Source: Fragum whitleyi (taxonomy: Eukaryota > Mollusca > Bivalvia > Cardiida > Cardiidae). From it: a stretch of DNA of 64,000 nucleotides. Positions 46,031 through 57,798 of this stretch are shown piece by piece (positions within the stretch are counted from its first letter, which is position 1; each line of letters begins with the position of its first letter). Both the position numbers and the translations under genes were made by a program. The stretch spans positions 55,284,017 to 55,348,016 of the forward strand of contig OX411543.1 of assembly GCA_948146395.1 (NCBI GenBank), given 5' to 3'. The notes under the pieces were generated by a model. The model was not told where the DNA came from. It made no database searches and saw only the letters and a program-made list of their open reading frames with translations.

Positions 46031-46519
46031 CTGAATACAACCTAAAAAAATGACTTATTTATGTTGCGTTCATCAGATTCGAGAACTCTGATTGGTTAAA
46101 AATTATAATTTTTTATCTTTAATGAAAACAATTTCGAATACGCACATATTATGTAAGTATCCACATAAAGTACTCACGATTTGTTTTTAATTTCATATCT
46201 CAATGAAATCAACCATTGTTTAACAAATTAGGAACAATAAAGTGTACTCATACTAGACAGATGATTTTAATTTGATTCATATCAAAGTGGAACGCAAAAG
46301 ATCTACGAGACATCTTAATTCTATCATAAGAAATGAAACTACTGTAATTTATCATTCAATGGAGCCTGTATTGACCTGATATCACCTGCCTGATAATATA
46401 ACATGATTTCAGGCAGCATATTTTAAAAACAATTTATATACACGTCCACCTCAATTCTTTGACTTGAAAGGTTGTATTATAAAAAAAATGCTGAAATGAT
46501 TGCATGTTAAATAAAATAC

Positions 46520-46660
46520 CTTGTAAGTTTCTTAAAATATCAGTGTCATCTGGTCCCAGCTGCGAGGTTTTACGACGAGACTTTGCCTCGTCATGATAAA
46601 TTCTCCCAGCCTCGACCAGATAACATTGATATTCTAAGAAAGACATTAACATATTATTCT
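46520..46660. repeat. Palindromic repeat family Q, copy 2
   Basis: ATATCAGTGTCATCTGGTCC and GACCAGATAACATTGATATT arms. Confidence 0.65.
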
Positions 46661-46739
46661 CAATGTTCAACCAGGAAACGTTCCAAGTGAAACAAAAGGC
46701 CTGAGACGGTCTGATGGCTATATTTTTGTCTAAAGCTCA

Positions 46740-46985
46740 ATCTTATAGGCTATTTCAGGGTCCAAGATAGTTAAAACTTTTTTTGTGCTCATCTGAGAAA
46801 TTTCTCAAATTTAGAATTCAATGAAAAAAACAATACATAAAAGATAGTATTAATAAGTTGCTATTTATAACAAGTTGTTAATTATAACAACTTATTGATA
46901 TTGTCTTTTATGTTCATTCCTCAAGTGAAATTTGAGAAATTTTGAATTGAAAATGAGAAAAGTTTTATACCCTTGGGCCCAGAAC
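46740..46985. repeat. Palindrome (AATAAGTTGTTATAA type)
   Basis: Arms around TAACAAGTTGTTAATTATAA, flanks GAGAAATTTCTCAAATTTAG and CAAGTGAAATTTGAGAAATT. Half of a related unit is at 2340-2480. Confidence 0.7.
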
Positions 46986-47699
46986 TTTAATTGCATAAAT
47001 AGAAAACAAAAATCTAAATAATGAATAGACTTAATCCCCTTTATTAATTCATTTAAAGTTACTATCCTTGTTTTCTTGTGTCTTCTGATACATGTAAATT
47101 TCATTTTCCAAAGGAACCATGCGTATGACCAAGCAATCATTGTCTGAAGGTTTGAAGATTATCGGAATACATTGTAGTTTTCGTCGAAAAAATAATGATA
47201 TTTTGTATGAATTTCCGCCAGATCAGGCCCAATTTCAAAAGGGGAGCTTCTCTGTGAAATTAAATGATCTTATGTAACCCGAATATTTTAGTTAACAATA
47301 TAAAGCCCCCTTTTCCGTGTTTGCCGGCGTCTCAATCGAATATTAGAAAGGAGACTTTCTCGCTGCCCTACAATATTCAATGAAAGTTTCAAGGAAATCT
47401 GAAAAGATTTGTGGACCGGAAATTTGTTTCAATGCAAGATCTTTCATTGAGCGAACAACAAAAGATTTTTAACGAGTGGCGAGTGCATCGAACTTGCACG
47501 AAGAACAAGCGATTATTCTATTTATTAAGGCATGAATGAATCATAATGTTGACACTTTGGGACAAATCTTCTTCATTGTTAACAATTCGACCATGTTTGT
47601 CTATTAAATTAAAGTTCTAACGAAAGTCCAGTATTCGCGAACTTTCTCTGTTCTTAAGACCAAAATGTTCTCTCCAACGTTTTAAAAAGAGTAACCCGC

Positions 47700-48185
47700 T
47701 TAGCACGTCGTGTATGTTTTGAATCCTGAATGCAGGACATTCGTGCAGGAACAAATTTCGGGATCATATATTAGTCTCTTTCTATATGACATAGTTTGAT
47801 TTCAATTAAAACTAGGTCAAATTTACACAAAAAATATCTACATGTACCTTCTTTACAATTCGTTGGCTTCATATTTGGCGGTTTTGAAAGACAAAATAAA
47901 AACAATTGGAATAGATAATATTCGTGACCCATTGCCTTATATTTCATACAATGGTAAACATGTACTTTGTTTCTTCTTTTTTCTTCTAGCTATTTTACAA
48001 AACTGGTCTATCTTTGGTGAAAAAAATCATATGATCACGTGGCCAATTTTAACTAAACTTGCACTGCGGTCAGAATTACAAAACGGTGCAAGATTTTTGA
48101 AAATTATACCCCGCTTTGCACGCAAAACGGGGTATAATTTGCAAATAATTTGCACCGTTTTGTCATACTGAATGCAGGATAGGCA
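47700..48185. repeat. Family R repeat, long form
   Basis: ATCCTGAATGCAGGAC and ACTGAATGCAGGAT. The inner hairpin ATACCCCGCTTTGCACGC / GCAAAACGGGGTATAA accounts for the open frame at 47842-48171. Confidence 0.65.
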
Positions 48186-48459
48186 AGAGTGTTCCTCAGC
48201 TGACCTTTCCTCAAAGTTGTATCAGAAATTTTGATTGGTCCGAAAATATTGGCGAATATTCAATCTACAGGCAGATCATTTGCAAATGTTCTCTTTTATA
48301 TCGTCTAAAATCTACTTCTTCTGAAATTTTCCTTTCATTACTTAAAATTCTTACCGTAATTTATTTCTTCGTGAAATTTTAAAGACACATAAGTAAACGG
48401 TTTCGTAGAGCTGGGTTTATTTTCATTTCAATCATTTTAACATTTTCTTCTAAAACTTT

Positions 48460-48910
48460 TTACAGTTGGTTACATCGTGAAATTAACATTTGCCTCAATC
48501 AAAACCATTCTAAATCGCCTACTCAGCGCTCCATTCATTCATTCATTCAAAACACTCACCCAAACAATTCAAAAACGCTAAAATCCATTGAATAATATAG
48601 AATCAACAACGTCAATTAAAAATAAATTTAGATAGAGAAAATCGCGATTTTACTGATTAATTCCAATTGTAAGCGCCTTATAGTTTCTTGAAGAAATAGG
48701 AAGCTATCTTATTATTATCTATAGAACTTGAATGCATATTTTATTAAAGGGAGGAAATCAATATCGCTAATTTTGTTCATCCTGAACAAAATTTGCGATA
48801 CAGGATTACCTCCCATTAAATTCACTCAAAACTCGCTCCACACACTCATCCAATTTCATTTCTAAATCATTCCAAAATCATTCTAAATAATTCTTGTAGT
48901 AACAGTTGGT
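48460..48910. repeat. Palindromic repeat family I, copy 3
   Basis: ACATCGTGAAATTAACATTT start, GCGATACAGGATTACCTCCC in the middle. Confidence 0.68.
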
Positions 48911-49839
48911 GTGTTAAAACCCCAACCATTCGAATTTCGTGGCAGATTAGATATTTTCTAAATTGAGAAAATTGACCAAGCATTAATTGGGAAAAAAGAT
49001 CTACATACTTCATATAGATTGTAGCTCATACTGCCATTTTTATTGAAAATTTATTTATCTCTGCCTTCGGAATATACCTCTTGCTTATAATTATAACCCC
49101 TCCTCTATCAGACTCTATTCATGGACACATCAACGCAAAAATGTAATTATTTCCATTCAAACACGATCACAATTCTGGAATTAGGTTAATTACCCTTCTT
49201 TTGGTGAAAAATTGTTTTATTACATTTTATCTAGGTGTAAAATTAATGACAAATGTATGATATTGACGTCGGGAGAATTTCACAGAAAGCAAAGCGCAAA
49301 ACTTAGCACGTGGGTTATATGACGTCGAAAGCATCCCTGCAAAAGATGAGAAAAAAAATGAGCAGAGCTAGAAAAACACATGACATATGAATTTTATTGC
49401 GAATAAATTTCTGTGCAATTTCGTCTTATTTCATATATGCATTTTACGGCATCGTGTTATAATAATTTACTGAGCAAAAATTTAAAACTTGGTATATATG
49501 AAAAAGAATCCGAATGACTTATGAACCAAGTTACGTCAACGTGTACCCCACGAAAACAGAAAACATTGATGGCCTGTGTAAACCATAAACGGCGTTTTAT
49601 CTCACAAACGTTTAGCATAGGTATACTTGAATAAAATGGGATAAAAAGGAAAAAAATAAATTTACATTTCAAACTCGACATTACTTTAAACTAGCCGTCA
49701 CTTTCAAATGAACAAGAGAACACTTTTTTTTTTTAGCTTTTTCTTAATTTGTAGGTCTATAAACGGTTTTTCGATGACAGAATGCTTTAAAAGACATTCA
49801 ATTGCAGGTGTAACAACAATTCATACCAAAAATCTCGGT

Positions 49840-51160
49840 GCCTGGTTTAAAGTCGGGGTATTCAACTCGCATTATATTGAGTAAAATTTCCCAAGTTACA
49901 TCATATTTTGAGCAATGAAGCATAAAACATTCTTCATCTTCTAGTTTATTAAAGGTAACACGAATCCCTGTTTCGCGGGGGATCTTAGGTCTAAAATAAC
50001 GACCTTGTTCAATAAGCCTATCATGTGCACTTATTCTAAGCGTGGTTCTTTAGATTTATCTTTTGAATTCCCAAAGGACAGAACAGATATCTGAAAAGGT
50101 GTAATTGATTGGAATCAGTTTGGTTTTTTCATACGTGAAAGTTCATTTTTTAAGTCAATAGAATATCTACAGGATATGATTTTTGAAATATCACCAGAAT
50201 GTACTTCTGATTCTGAAAGTGTTTTTTTTTTTTTTTTTTTTTTGTTAATAGTTATGTATGCATGAATACCACGAATTGAAACCCTCTTGAGATAAATACG
50301 TATCTATTTCGAATGCCTCCCTTAGCAGGCGATCGTCTTAAATGTGAGATAAACGAGAACAATACTTAAATGACTGACCACATATGAAGTTAAAAATAGG
50401 CTCTCTGCCAAGTTCTGCCAAGTCTAGCAGCAAAGTTATAAGCCTTTTTGTGAGCGCCTAAAAGTATTCAACCGAGTATTCGAATTTGCCATTTCTTGAA
50501 ACTATAGTACCTAAATATTTGTAATTTTCAACAATCTCAATGACTGAATTATTTAAGTTAAAACTAAGATTTCTGCTTTGATTTTTTCAGTACTGAAATC
50601 CATTACTTTTGTTTATTCATGTTGATCTTCAACTTCCAATTATCACAATTCATTTGAAGAGAGTCACGACAGAAATGCAAGCCTTCTTTACTCTCTGATA
50701 ATAAAAGCAAATCGTCAGCATAAATCAAACAGTTTAGCTTAGCAGAGTTTAATATCACAGTTTCTGAGGTACACTGGTCAAAAACGTCACTAATATCACT
50801 ATAAACACAATTAAGAGAAGTGGACCTAGACTGTATCCTTGGCGTACTCCTCTGTCATAATTACCTACTTGGGATATACAGTTTTCCTTATTGTCATTTT
50901 TTTCAAATTTGAACACATGTTTTACCATTTTGTAGAAGTTTCTTCCAATACTTAACGTTAATATTTTCTGAAAGAGGCCTGAGCGCCAAACGGTATCGAA
51001 GGCTTCTGAAAAATCAACAAATCATGCATAGATTTGACTTTTTCATTTCGATAAATACTCGTTGATTGGTGTTTTTAAAGTATAAATATGATCTGTTGTT
51101 CTATAGCGTGGTCTAAAACCTGCCAGAAATTTATTGTTCAAGTTATTGTTTTCCGTGTGG
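49840..51160 (-). mobile_element. Decayed LINE retrotransposon (reverse transcriptase)
   Basis: On the minus strand, in several frames: AGFRPRYRTTDHIYTL, FVDFSEAFDTVWRSGLF, RGVRQGYSLGPLLL, LIYADDLLLLSESKEG, WKLKINMNK, IEIVENYKYLGTIVSRNGKF, and near the 3' end KLEDEECFMLHCSKYD. These are the ordered RT motifs, including the YADD catalytic box, and the C-terminal zinc-like block of a LINE with an apurinic endonuclease-type architecture. Stops and frameshifts make it inactive. Its upstream part may continue to about 53.8 kb but is not recognisable. Confidence 0.8.
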
Positions 51161-52892
51161 TTATGTAGCCGGGTTTGGAGTAATAAAAAGTTAACCAAAG
51201 ATACTGGTTTTACTTAGGCAACGATAATTGCTACAATCATACACACCATTTTTTTTTGCTAAGAAATAGAAAAGTGGGACATTCCAGCTGTGCGTAAATT
51301 TTTCGGAGTTTACGATTCTGTTAAACAATTTGGCAATGAGAAGCAGACGAATGTCTTCACCATATTTGAGATATTCATTTAAAATTAAATCTAGCCCTTG
51401 TTGTTTGTTTTTTTAAGTTTAGTAATTCCAGTATGTACCTCTTTACAATTAAATGGGAAGTCAAGTGTTCCGGTCGTATATATTTCTATGTGACTGGGTT
51501 TAAGTCAGAGCTTTTTTCGTTCATTTAGGTCATTTTCATGTAATTTGTCTAGCGGTTGGATGATTTGATTATAGTAAATTATTTTAGTTTTCTAAATGGT
51601 TTTGTTGTATTCCTTTTTTAACCTATGGAAAGCTTTAAGTTCGAAGTTATAAGGATCCAGTTGAAGACGTTTTCCTAGATTACTTAAGTTCTCTTTTCAT
51701 TATTAAACAATCGTTATTTAAGCACTTCTTTTTATATATTTTCTTGTTGTTGTTTTTTTTGTCTGCTGAGTGGTTTGAATTTCGTATATTTATGTGCTGA
51801 TCAATTAAAAATGTTAGTAAAATGATCTGTCAATGTATCAATATCATCATTTTCAACTTCAAGCAAAAAATTTCTGAAGCAAACTGACACTTTCATTTCC
51901 TTAAAGATTTTCTGTAAATCTATATTTTCTTGAATCACCAATCTTAAAATTACCAGGTAATTTTGTGAGATTATATTCAAAATTATCATTCAAAAAAGCA
52001 GAGTTTGGTAGTTTTGTCTTCATGCAACACCATACCGCACTATGTTCTGACAACACATTCGAAGAAGCTGATTTAAGCTGATAAACTTATTTCAAAAACT
52101 GGTCAGGTTGTAACTGTTTTAATGCTAGTACTTGTGCTCGAGAACTTTTAAACCGTTTATATTTTGCTCTGCAATGAATGTTGTCCATAGTTTCATTTTT
52201 AAAGCTTCGGCTGTTAACCAGAAAGAGTAGGTCTTCGTTTTACGCTAATGGTAAAGAAACCGGGCATCAATTTCTGAGTTACTGACGGCCTCACTAGACC
52301 GGCTATTTAGGGCTCGAAGAATATCGTCGCCTTTGTTCTTAAAACACACATGAGAAAACAAATTAATAAATCGCTCAAAGGGTTTGAAATTTCCTTTTAA
52401 TGTTAATTGAAGTTTGTTCTTGGAACATCACCATTTAATTGCATGAAATATGATCTAATCAAAAGATCTGCTTATTCGTGTTGAATAAGCTCTACTAAAG
52501 TAGTATCGCTTAAGGTTCATGTAAAGTATTTGAGACCAAATTTTAAAGACACTTCATTTTCAAGGCTTAGAAAAAGCAGCATGTCCAGGTATATTATATA
52601 TTAAGATGAAGTTATTTATGAGCACAAGTAGTTGAGCAACATAAGACTGTCATAACTAAAGCGGTATGGCCAAAATATTGTGGAAAGGGTCATTAGTAGT
52701 ACTTTAGGCTGTCCCTTGTTAAAATATTAACCAATTTTATCCAACCGCCATGCAGTTGCTTGTTCTCTACAGAATGGCCCTTTTCCACAAAGTTTTGGCT
52801 TTACTGCTATAGCTATGGCGGTCTTGTGTTGCTTAACTGCTTGTGCTCATAAATAGCTTCATTTTGATCAGCATTTACATAAGTGCAGTCTG

Positions 52893-52930
<38 letters not shown>

Positions 52931-53820
52931 CTACAATACCACCACAGCAACTAAATAATTCTGTAACAATTTCAATTAGATGTGTTAAAATTCACTTGAT
53001 TTTTTTTTTCAGGGTTACCTTACAAAATTTTGTAACTTTGAACTATAGATGTTAAACCACTGGAGATCATAATCACGGCCATGAAAAGAATTCACATTTT
53101 GAAGCATAACGAGATTTCTTGGTAAATAGACTTTTCTGGTATCTTCAACATAAGTAAATTCTAACATATAATGAAACTCGCCACCCAATTCCTTTAGCCT
53201 TTCACTAATACCCAATAGGGGAGTTAGGCAGTAGGCCTACATAGATCTATAAAAAAAAAACCCTGAATAACTCAGATTTTCACCCCTTATGGTTCCTAAA
53301 ACTCTTTCCCATTCAATCGGAATTTTGTGCTTTAGTGACCTTAACTGGCAAAGAGATTTTGATAGATAATCTGGACGAATAGTAAAGTAATTTTCAAATC
53401 CAAAATCTTGTTTTAAGATCCTATAGTCTTGCTAGTCTGTAAAAAGGTATCCAGTCTACTGTGATGAAACGTTTTAGTCCAAACCCGTATTCATTACCTC
53501 CCTTGCTGCTGAGTCTGCAGATGGCAGCACATCTAAATTATCTCTGATGTCTGCTTGAAGAGAAATGACAGATTTTTCCTTCAATCGTCGTGACTGAATC
53601 AACTAATGGGTATGGAACCTATCTGGACATTTAGATACCTTTCATTGCCCCTTTCGCAATGACAAATTAGCCTCAATCTGACAATCAAGCCGTCTGGCAC
53701 TTGCGGAAGATGAAGTGTTAACGACGATTTTTGCAATGCCAGACTCTTCATAAAATCAATATTCCATCATCGATTGTGGTGTGATGATGCACATGTCCTT
53801 TGTCAGATTTTTTTGTATGA
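51160..53820. other. Possible LINE 5' remnant, otherwise unassigned
   Basis: AT-rich region with short minus-strand protein-like pieces (RPDYLSKSLCQLRSLKHK, VNSFHGRDYDLQWF) that I cannot assign. Contains the inserted palindrome at 52604-52866 and a (GT)n tract at 52902-52929. Confidence 0.35.
52604..52866. repeat. Palindromic MITE
   Basis: AAGATGAAGTTATTTATGAG and CTCATAAATAGCTTCATTTT ends, inner GTATGGCCAAAATATTGTGG pairing with CCACAAAGTTTTGGC. Confidence 0.8.
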
Positions 53821-54889
53821 TTCATACTTCCTAGGCCTCTTATCTAATTGGATTACATGTTTGTGAAATCATGGTATGCTTTCATTAATAAATGTTGTGT
53901 TAAGGCATCTCGACATCACAGAAAAGATAGAATAAAATTCCTTCTGTTCAGATCATTGGCATTCAATACTGTACATGACTTGGGGGTCTTGCTAACTTTT
54001 TTTGTAACACTTAAATCTTCGTTCTGTATTTTCTTCTTTGTTTTCCTTTTTCTGGCTAACTTCGACTTGGCAAAGACTCTGCCAGTATTGTGGAGCTCTT
54101 ATTTTCTTTCAACGTCATTATGCAATCAGCTCTGAACCTTGCCCAGTTCCAGTCCATTTCAGAAAGGCCTCTTAAACTTTGGTATTAAAAAAATGCATCT
54201 TATGTAATTGTTTGCTTATACAATTCTATCATATTTCCATAGAAAAAATCTTTTTAGGTATATTTTTCATTTCTTCAGACGCTTACACCCCTGTTTCTCA
54301 TCAATTTTTGCCTTCTCATTGGATTCATGCATGTCAAATCTCTAAGGTAATGAGGTCTTTTGTAAAACCTTACTGTGTTAAATCTTCACTTTGTATGAAA
54401 AAATAAGAAAAAAAACTTAGAATTGTGTTTCTTTTTCGAGTATAAGTAGCTAAGTAATGAATTCAAAGAAATTACCGACTTTCCAAAAATGACAAACTAA
54501 CTTTGTCATACCATCCTTAAAAAATAATGTCTGTTTCTGCAACTTGTGTTAATCTTAGCATTGAAAATTATCAACTTTAACTATGTTAAAGAAAGCGCAG
54601 AGGAAAAGGATGTCAATGGGGACAATTCTTTGTAATAATCCCAAATAAGCTCTTTCAATCAGATGCACGAATCCAATGAGAAACTCTAGTCAGATTTAGA
54701 CTGGTCACCCTAGTGCACTTTATAGTAAAATTTTGAAATAAATTTGTTCACTATGATTTTTTTGTTTATTTTACATCAGCTAACATAATTCTGCAATAGA
54801 AAATCAAGAAAATATTTTGATTTTGTTTTCAACCCTCTACAGCCTCTCACTCGAAACAATATATATTCTTTAATTGCAGGTAGCAAAAT

Positions 54890-55099
54890 CAGGGATAATT
54901 TTGGGTCAGAATTTCATGTGCGAAAAATCTCGTTCAGTCAGAACTTATGAGAAATACTGAGTTTTCATTGGCAATTTGAACCAAATTTTTTGCTTACAAT
55001 ACATTTTGCTGTGAAATTTTTCTCTCATTTAGCCAACTTGAATGAGATTTCTGGCACAAATGACATTATTTGCACATATCTCGCCCAAAATGATCCCTT
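54890..55099. repeat. MITE family K, copy 1
   Basis: CAGGGATAATTTTGGGTCA to CGCCCAAAATGATCCCT. Confidence 0.75.
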
Positions 55100-55210
55100 C
55101 AAAATGTGCCCTTGGTTGAAAAGTTAAATAATGGATGAAAAAGGAAAGAAAATGATGGAGGAAAAATTGTGAGTGACATGGGACTCAAACACATGACCCC
55201 CCTACTTTGA

Positions 55211-55283
55211 AAAAACATGGTGGCCAAAATGTCCATGGCCAAAACGTCCTGGCCAAAACGTCCTGGCCAAAATGTGGCCAAAA
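55211..55283. repeat. TGGCCAAAACGTCC tandem repeat
   Basis: Five units of 11-16 bp. Confidence 0.85.
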
Positions 55284-55567
55284 CGTCTGTCCACCCTCTG
55301 GTATTATAAGGTATTTAGGAAGAAGGTTCAGTCAGATATAGTCTTTAGTTACATTCTTGTCTGATAGATAGTCACACCCTTTATTGAATGCTTTGTTGAG
55401 CTGTAAAGACAGCTCTGGAAAACATGTTTTTCTAATTTGATCTAGAATCTCAAATTTTATTTTAGAAGAAAGTGATATTTTAATATGACAACTAAGTCAA
55501 CAACCCAGATCTACATTATTCTCTCAGTTAAAGGCTACTCTCGTAGTCTGAAAGATGTACATGTTTG

Positions 55568-55795
55568 TTAACACTTGTCATACTGAATCCTGCTTTGGCA
55601 GGAGGTATATACAAGGATCAGCCTGTATATATGTGAAGTCTGATCTTTGTCTTAACCCTCTGATTTGCCTTTTAAGACCAGAAAAGTTTCAAGATTTTAT
55701 TTTCAAAATGAATACTAGTGTCTTGTGATTAGTTTCCAGTACTTTGATTATAATGCAATTTTGCCGAGGTTTTTATGTAGCATGGAATGGGTTAA
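55568..55795. repeat. MITE family A copy 11
   Basis: TTAACACTTGTCATACTGAA to AGCATGGAATGGGTTAA, with inner GTATATATGTGAAG. Outside the macroglobulin-like gene, 225 bp before the X11/Mint exon. Confidence 0.72.
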
Positions 55796-56020
55796 AGGCT
55801 TCAATTTGTAGGTAGTCATGGCCATGTTTATAATGGCCTGGTGTTTACTGCAGGTCTGTGCAGGAATATGTTGTGAACACTTCAACAGCATGATAATGTT
55901 AGAGACTTTGCTCTTAATGATGGAAATATTTCAAATTTGGGCTGAAAAGTTCTTGTATGGCATTTGTGTAAAACTGTTATGCTTTTAAATTTAGATTTTC
56001 CTTTAAACTATCTATTTCAG

Positions 56021-57798
56021 ATTGTCAATGGTAGAGCAAGTATTTTGGAGAGGTACTTTAGTCGTGGATCTTTCTCTGGGTACAGCTTAGTAATGTCCGA
56101 TTCCGAGGAACCCAGAGAGCCAGTTCAGTCCGATACAAACAGCCATCTTGGTGTAGAAGAGGGTGCATGTGGCGGAGACGAGGGTTTGAGACCCAGCACC
56201 CCATTTAGTGACAACGGTGATAATTTGAGTATGGAGGTTAGGTTTAGTGAAGGCAGTTCTCACCATGCTAGTGACATCTCGTCCCTGTCTTATCAAAACC
56301 TCTTAGATGATGATGTGCCAGGAGGAAATTTATCACGTAGAGACAGCGAGGATAGTGTAGACTCCTATCTTCCAGATTATTGTGATGACATTCCACGAGA
56401 CGAAGTTTACGTTACCCAAACTCAACAGACTTCAAATTATAATGATAAGCTTAGTGATAGAATCTCGATACAAATGACTGATGATCATATACATATATCA
56501 AAAGAAAATATGAGTAATAGCATAATTAACGACGGGTCTTTAAGTGGAAAGAGTGAAGCTAGTCAAGATATTCATGATAATAATAATATTTCTAGGAGTA
56601 GTCAAAAATCAAACTCTGGTGGTAAAGTACCACTGTCTATCCAAGATAGTTTTAGGAAACATGAACTAGTCATTAACATGCGAGATCAGCAGAGGAGTAA
56701 ATCACTGCCTCCCAATGATGAAAGTAAAGACCAAACAATGAAGAAAAGAAATAGTTTAGAAATAAGAAATAATATTCCAGTCACAGGTGAAGTGAAAAAT
56801 TATGAAAAAGACATCCACATTGATAATGTAACATATACAAGTCAGGGTGCAAAGCCTAAAATACGTAAACAGTCACCTGGACTAGCATGTAGAGTTGAAG
56901 AGATGGATGAAAATTCTGAGAAAATACAAAACACAAGAAATATGGATAACAATGCGAAACAGATAATTGATGATCTGGTACAGAGTTCAATGGCAAGATC
57001 TGCAGCGTTAAACTTAAAGAACACCTTGATGAATGAAGAACTCAAGGATGAAATGTCTCAAGCGCTGACAAATGGGAGTATTCTTATACAGAAACCTGCT
57101 GATATCGAGAATGAATATGAGTATGTGAAATATTCACGTATTCAAGAAGGTAATTCCTATGTGGGTATGAGACTAGCATATAATAGCTCAGAACTTGAAG
57201 GTAAAAATAATAGTGTCATGAATGGTTTAGATAGATTGACTGATAATTCAAGGGAGACTACTCCAGAAAAACTTTCCACACAGAGTTCAGACTCTAAAAC
57301 TCTTCCTAGTAACCTAAGTGAAGACATGCTAACTGAAATTCCATTAAATGGACCTGACCATCATACTGTGATAGGAGATGAAAATAAACTATTTACACTC
57401 TCACCAGAAAATACAGAGTGTGACAGTGTGGAGATTGAAAGTGTTGTATCTGATGGGGATAATGATCCTTCAGGGATGCCCAATGTGGAGGATGGGCTGT
57501 CCAGCAGTCAGACAAGTGATGTGGAAGAGGGGGTTAAATCTGAGCATAATACACCACAGAAAATGTTACAGAAAAAACAACAAGAGGAGTTAGAAAAGAA
57601 TCTCTATGGAACAGAGTGTGTAAATATGAAACCCAGAGAAATGGACGCTGAAGCTATTATAGATGATCTGAAGTTAAAACGTGAAGCGTTGGATAATGCA
57701 ATATCTGAAATCAAATCAGCAATACAGAAAAGTAAAGGAGTGGCACTGGAAGCCCCATATAAACATGAATCTGAAGCAGATCCAATCTGGGTTAAAAG
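56021..57798 (+). CDS. X11/Mint long exon (start codon to DPIWVK)
   Basis: Acceptor CTATTTCAG at 56020. The first 72 bases are probably 5' UTR, then ATG 56093. 568 complete codons plus AG in phase 2, donor AG|GTAAAA. Strong codon continuity with no stops for 1.7 kb, in sharp contrast to its surroundings. Confidence 0.85.

Noticed and set aside
47842..48171. 109-codon plus-strand frame
   Set aside because: Covers both arms of a family R hairpin, with no protein-like conservation visible.
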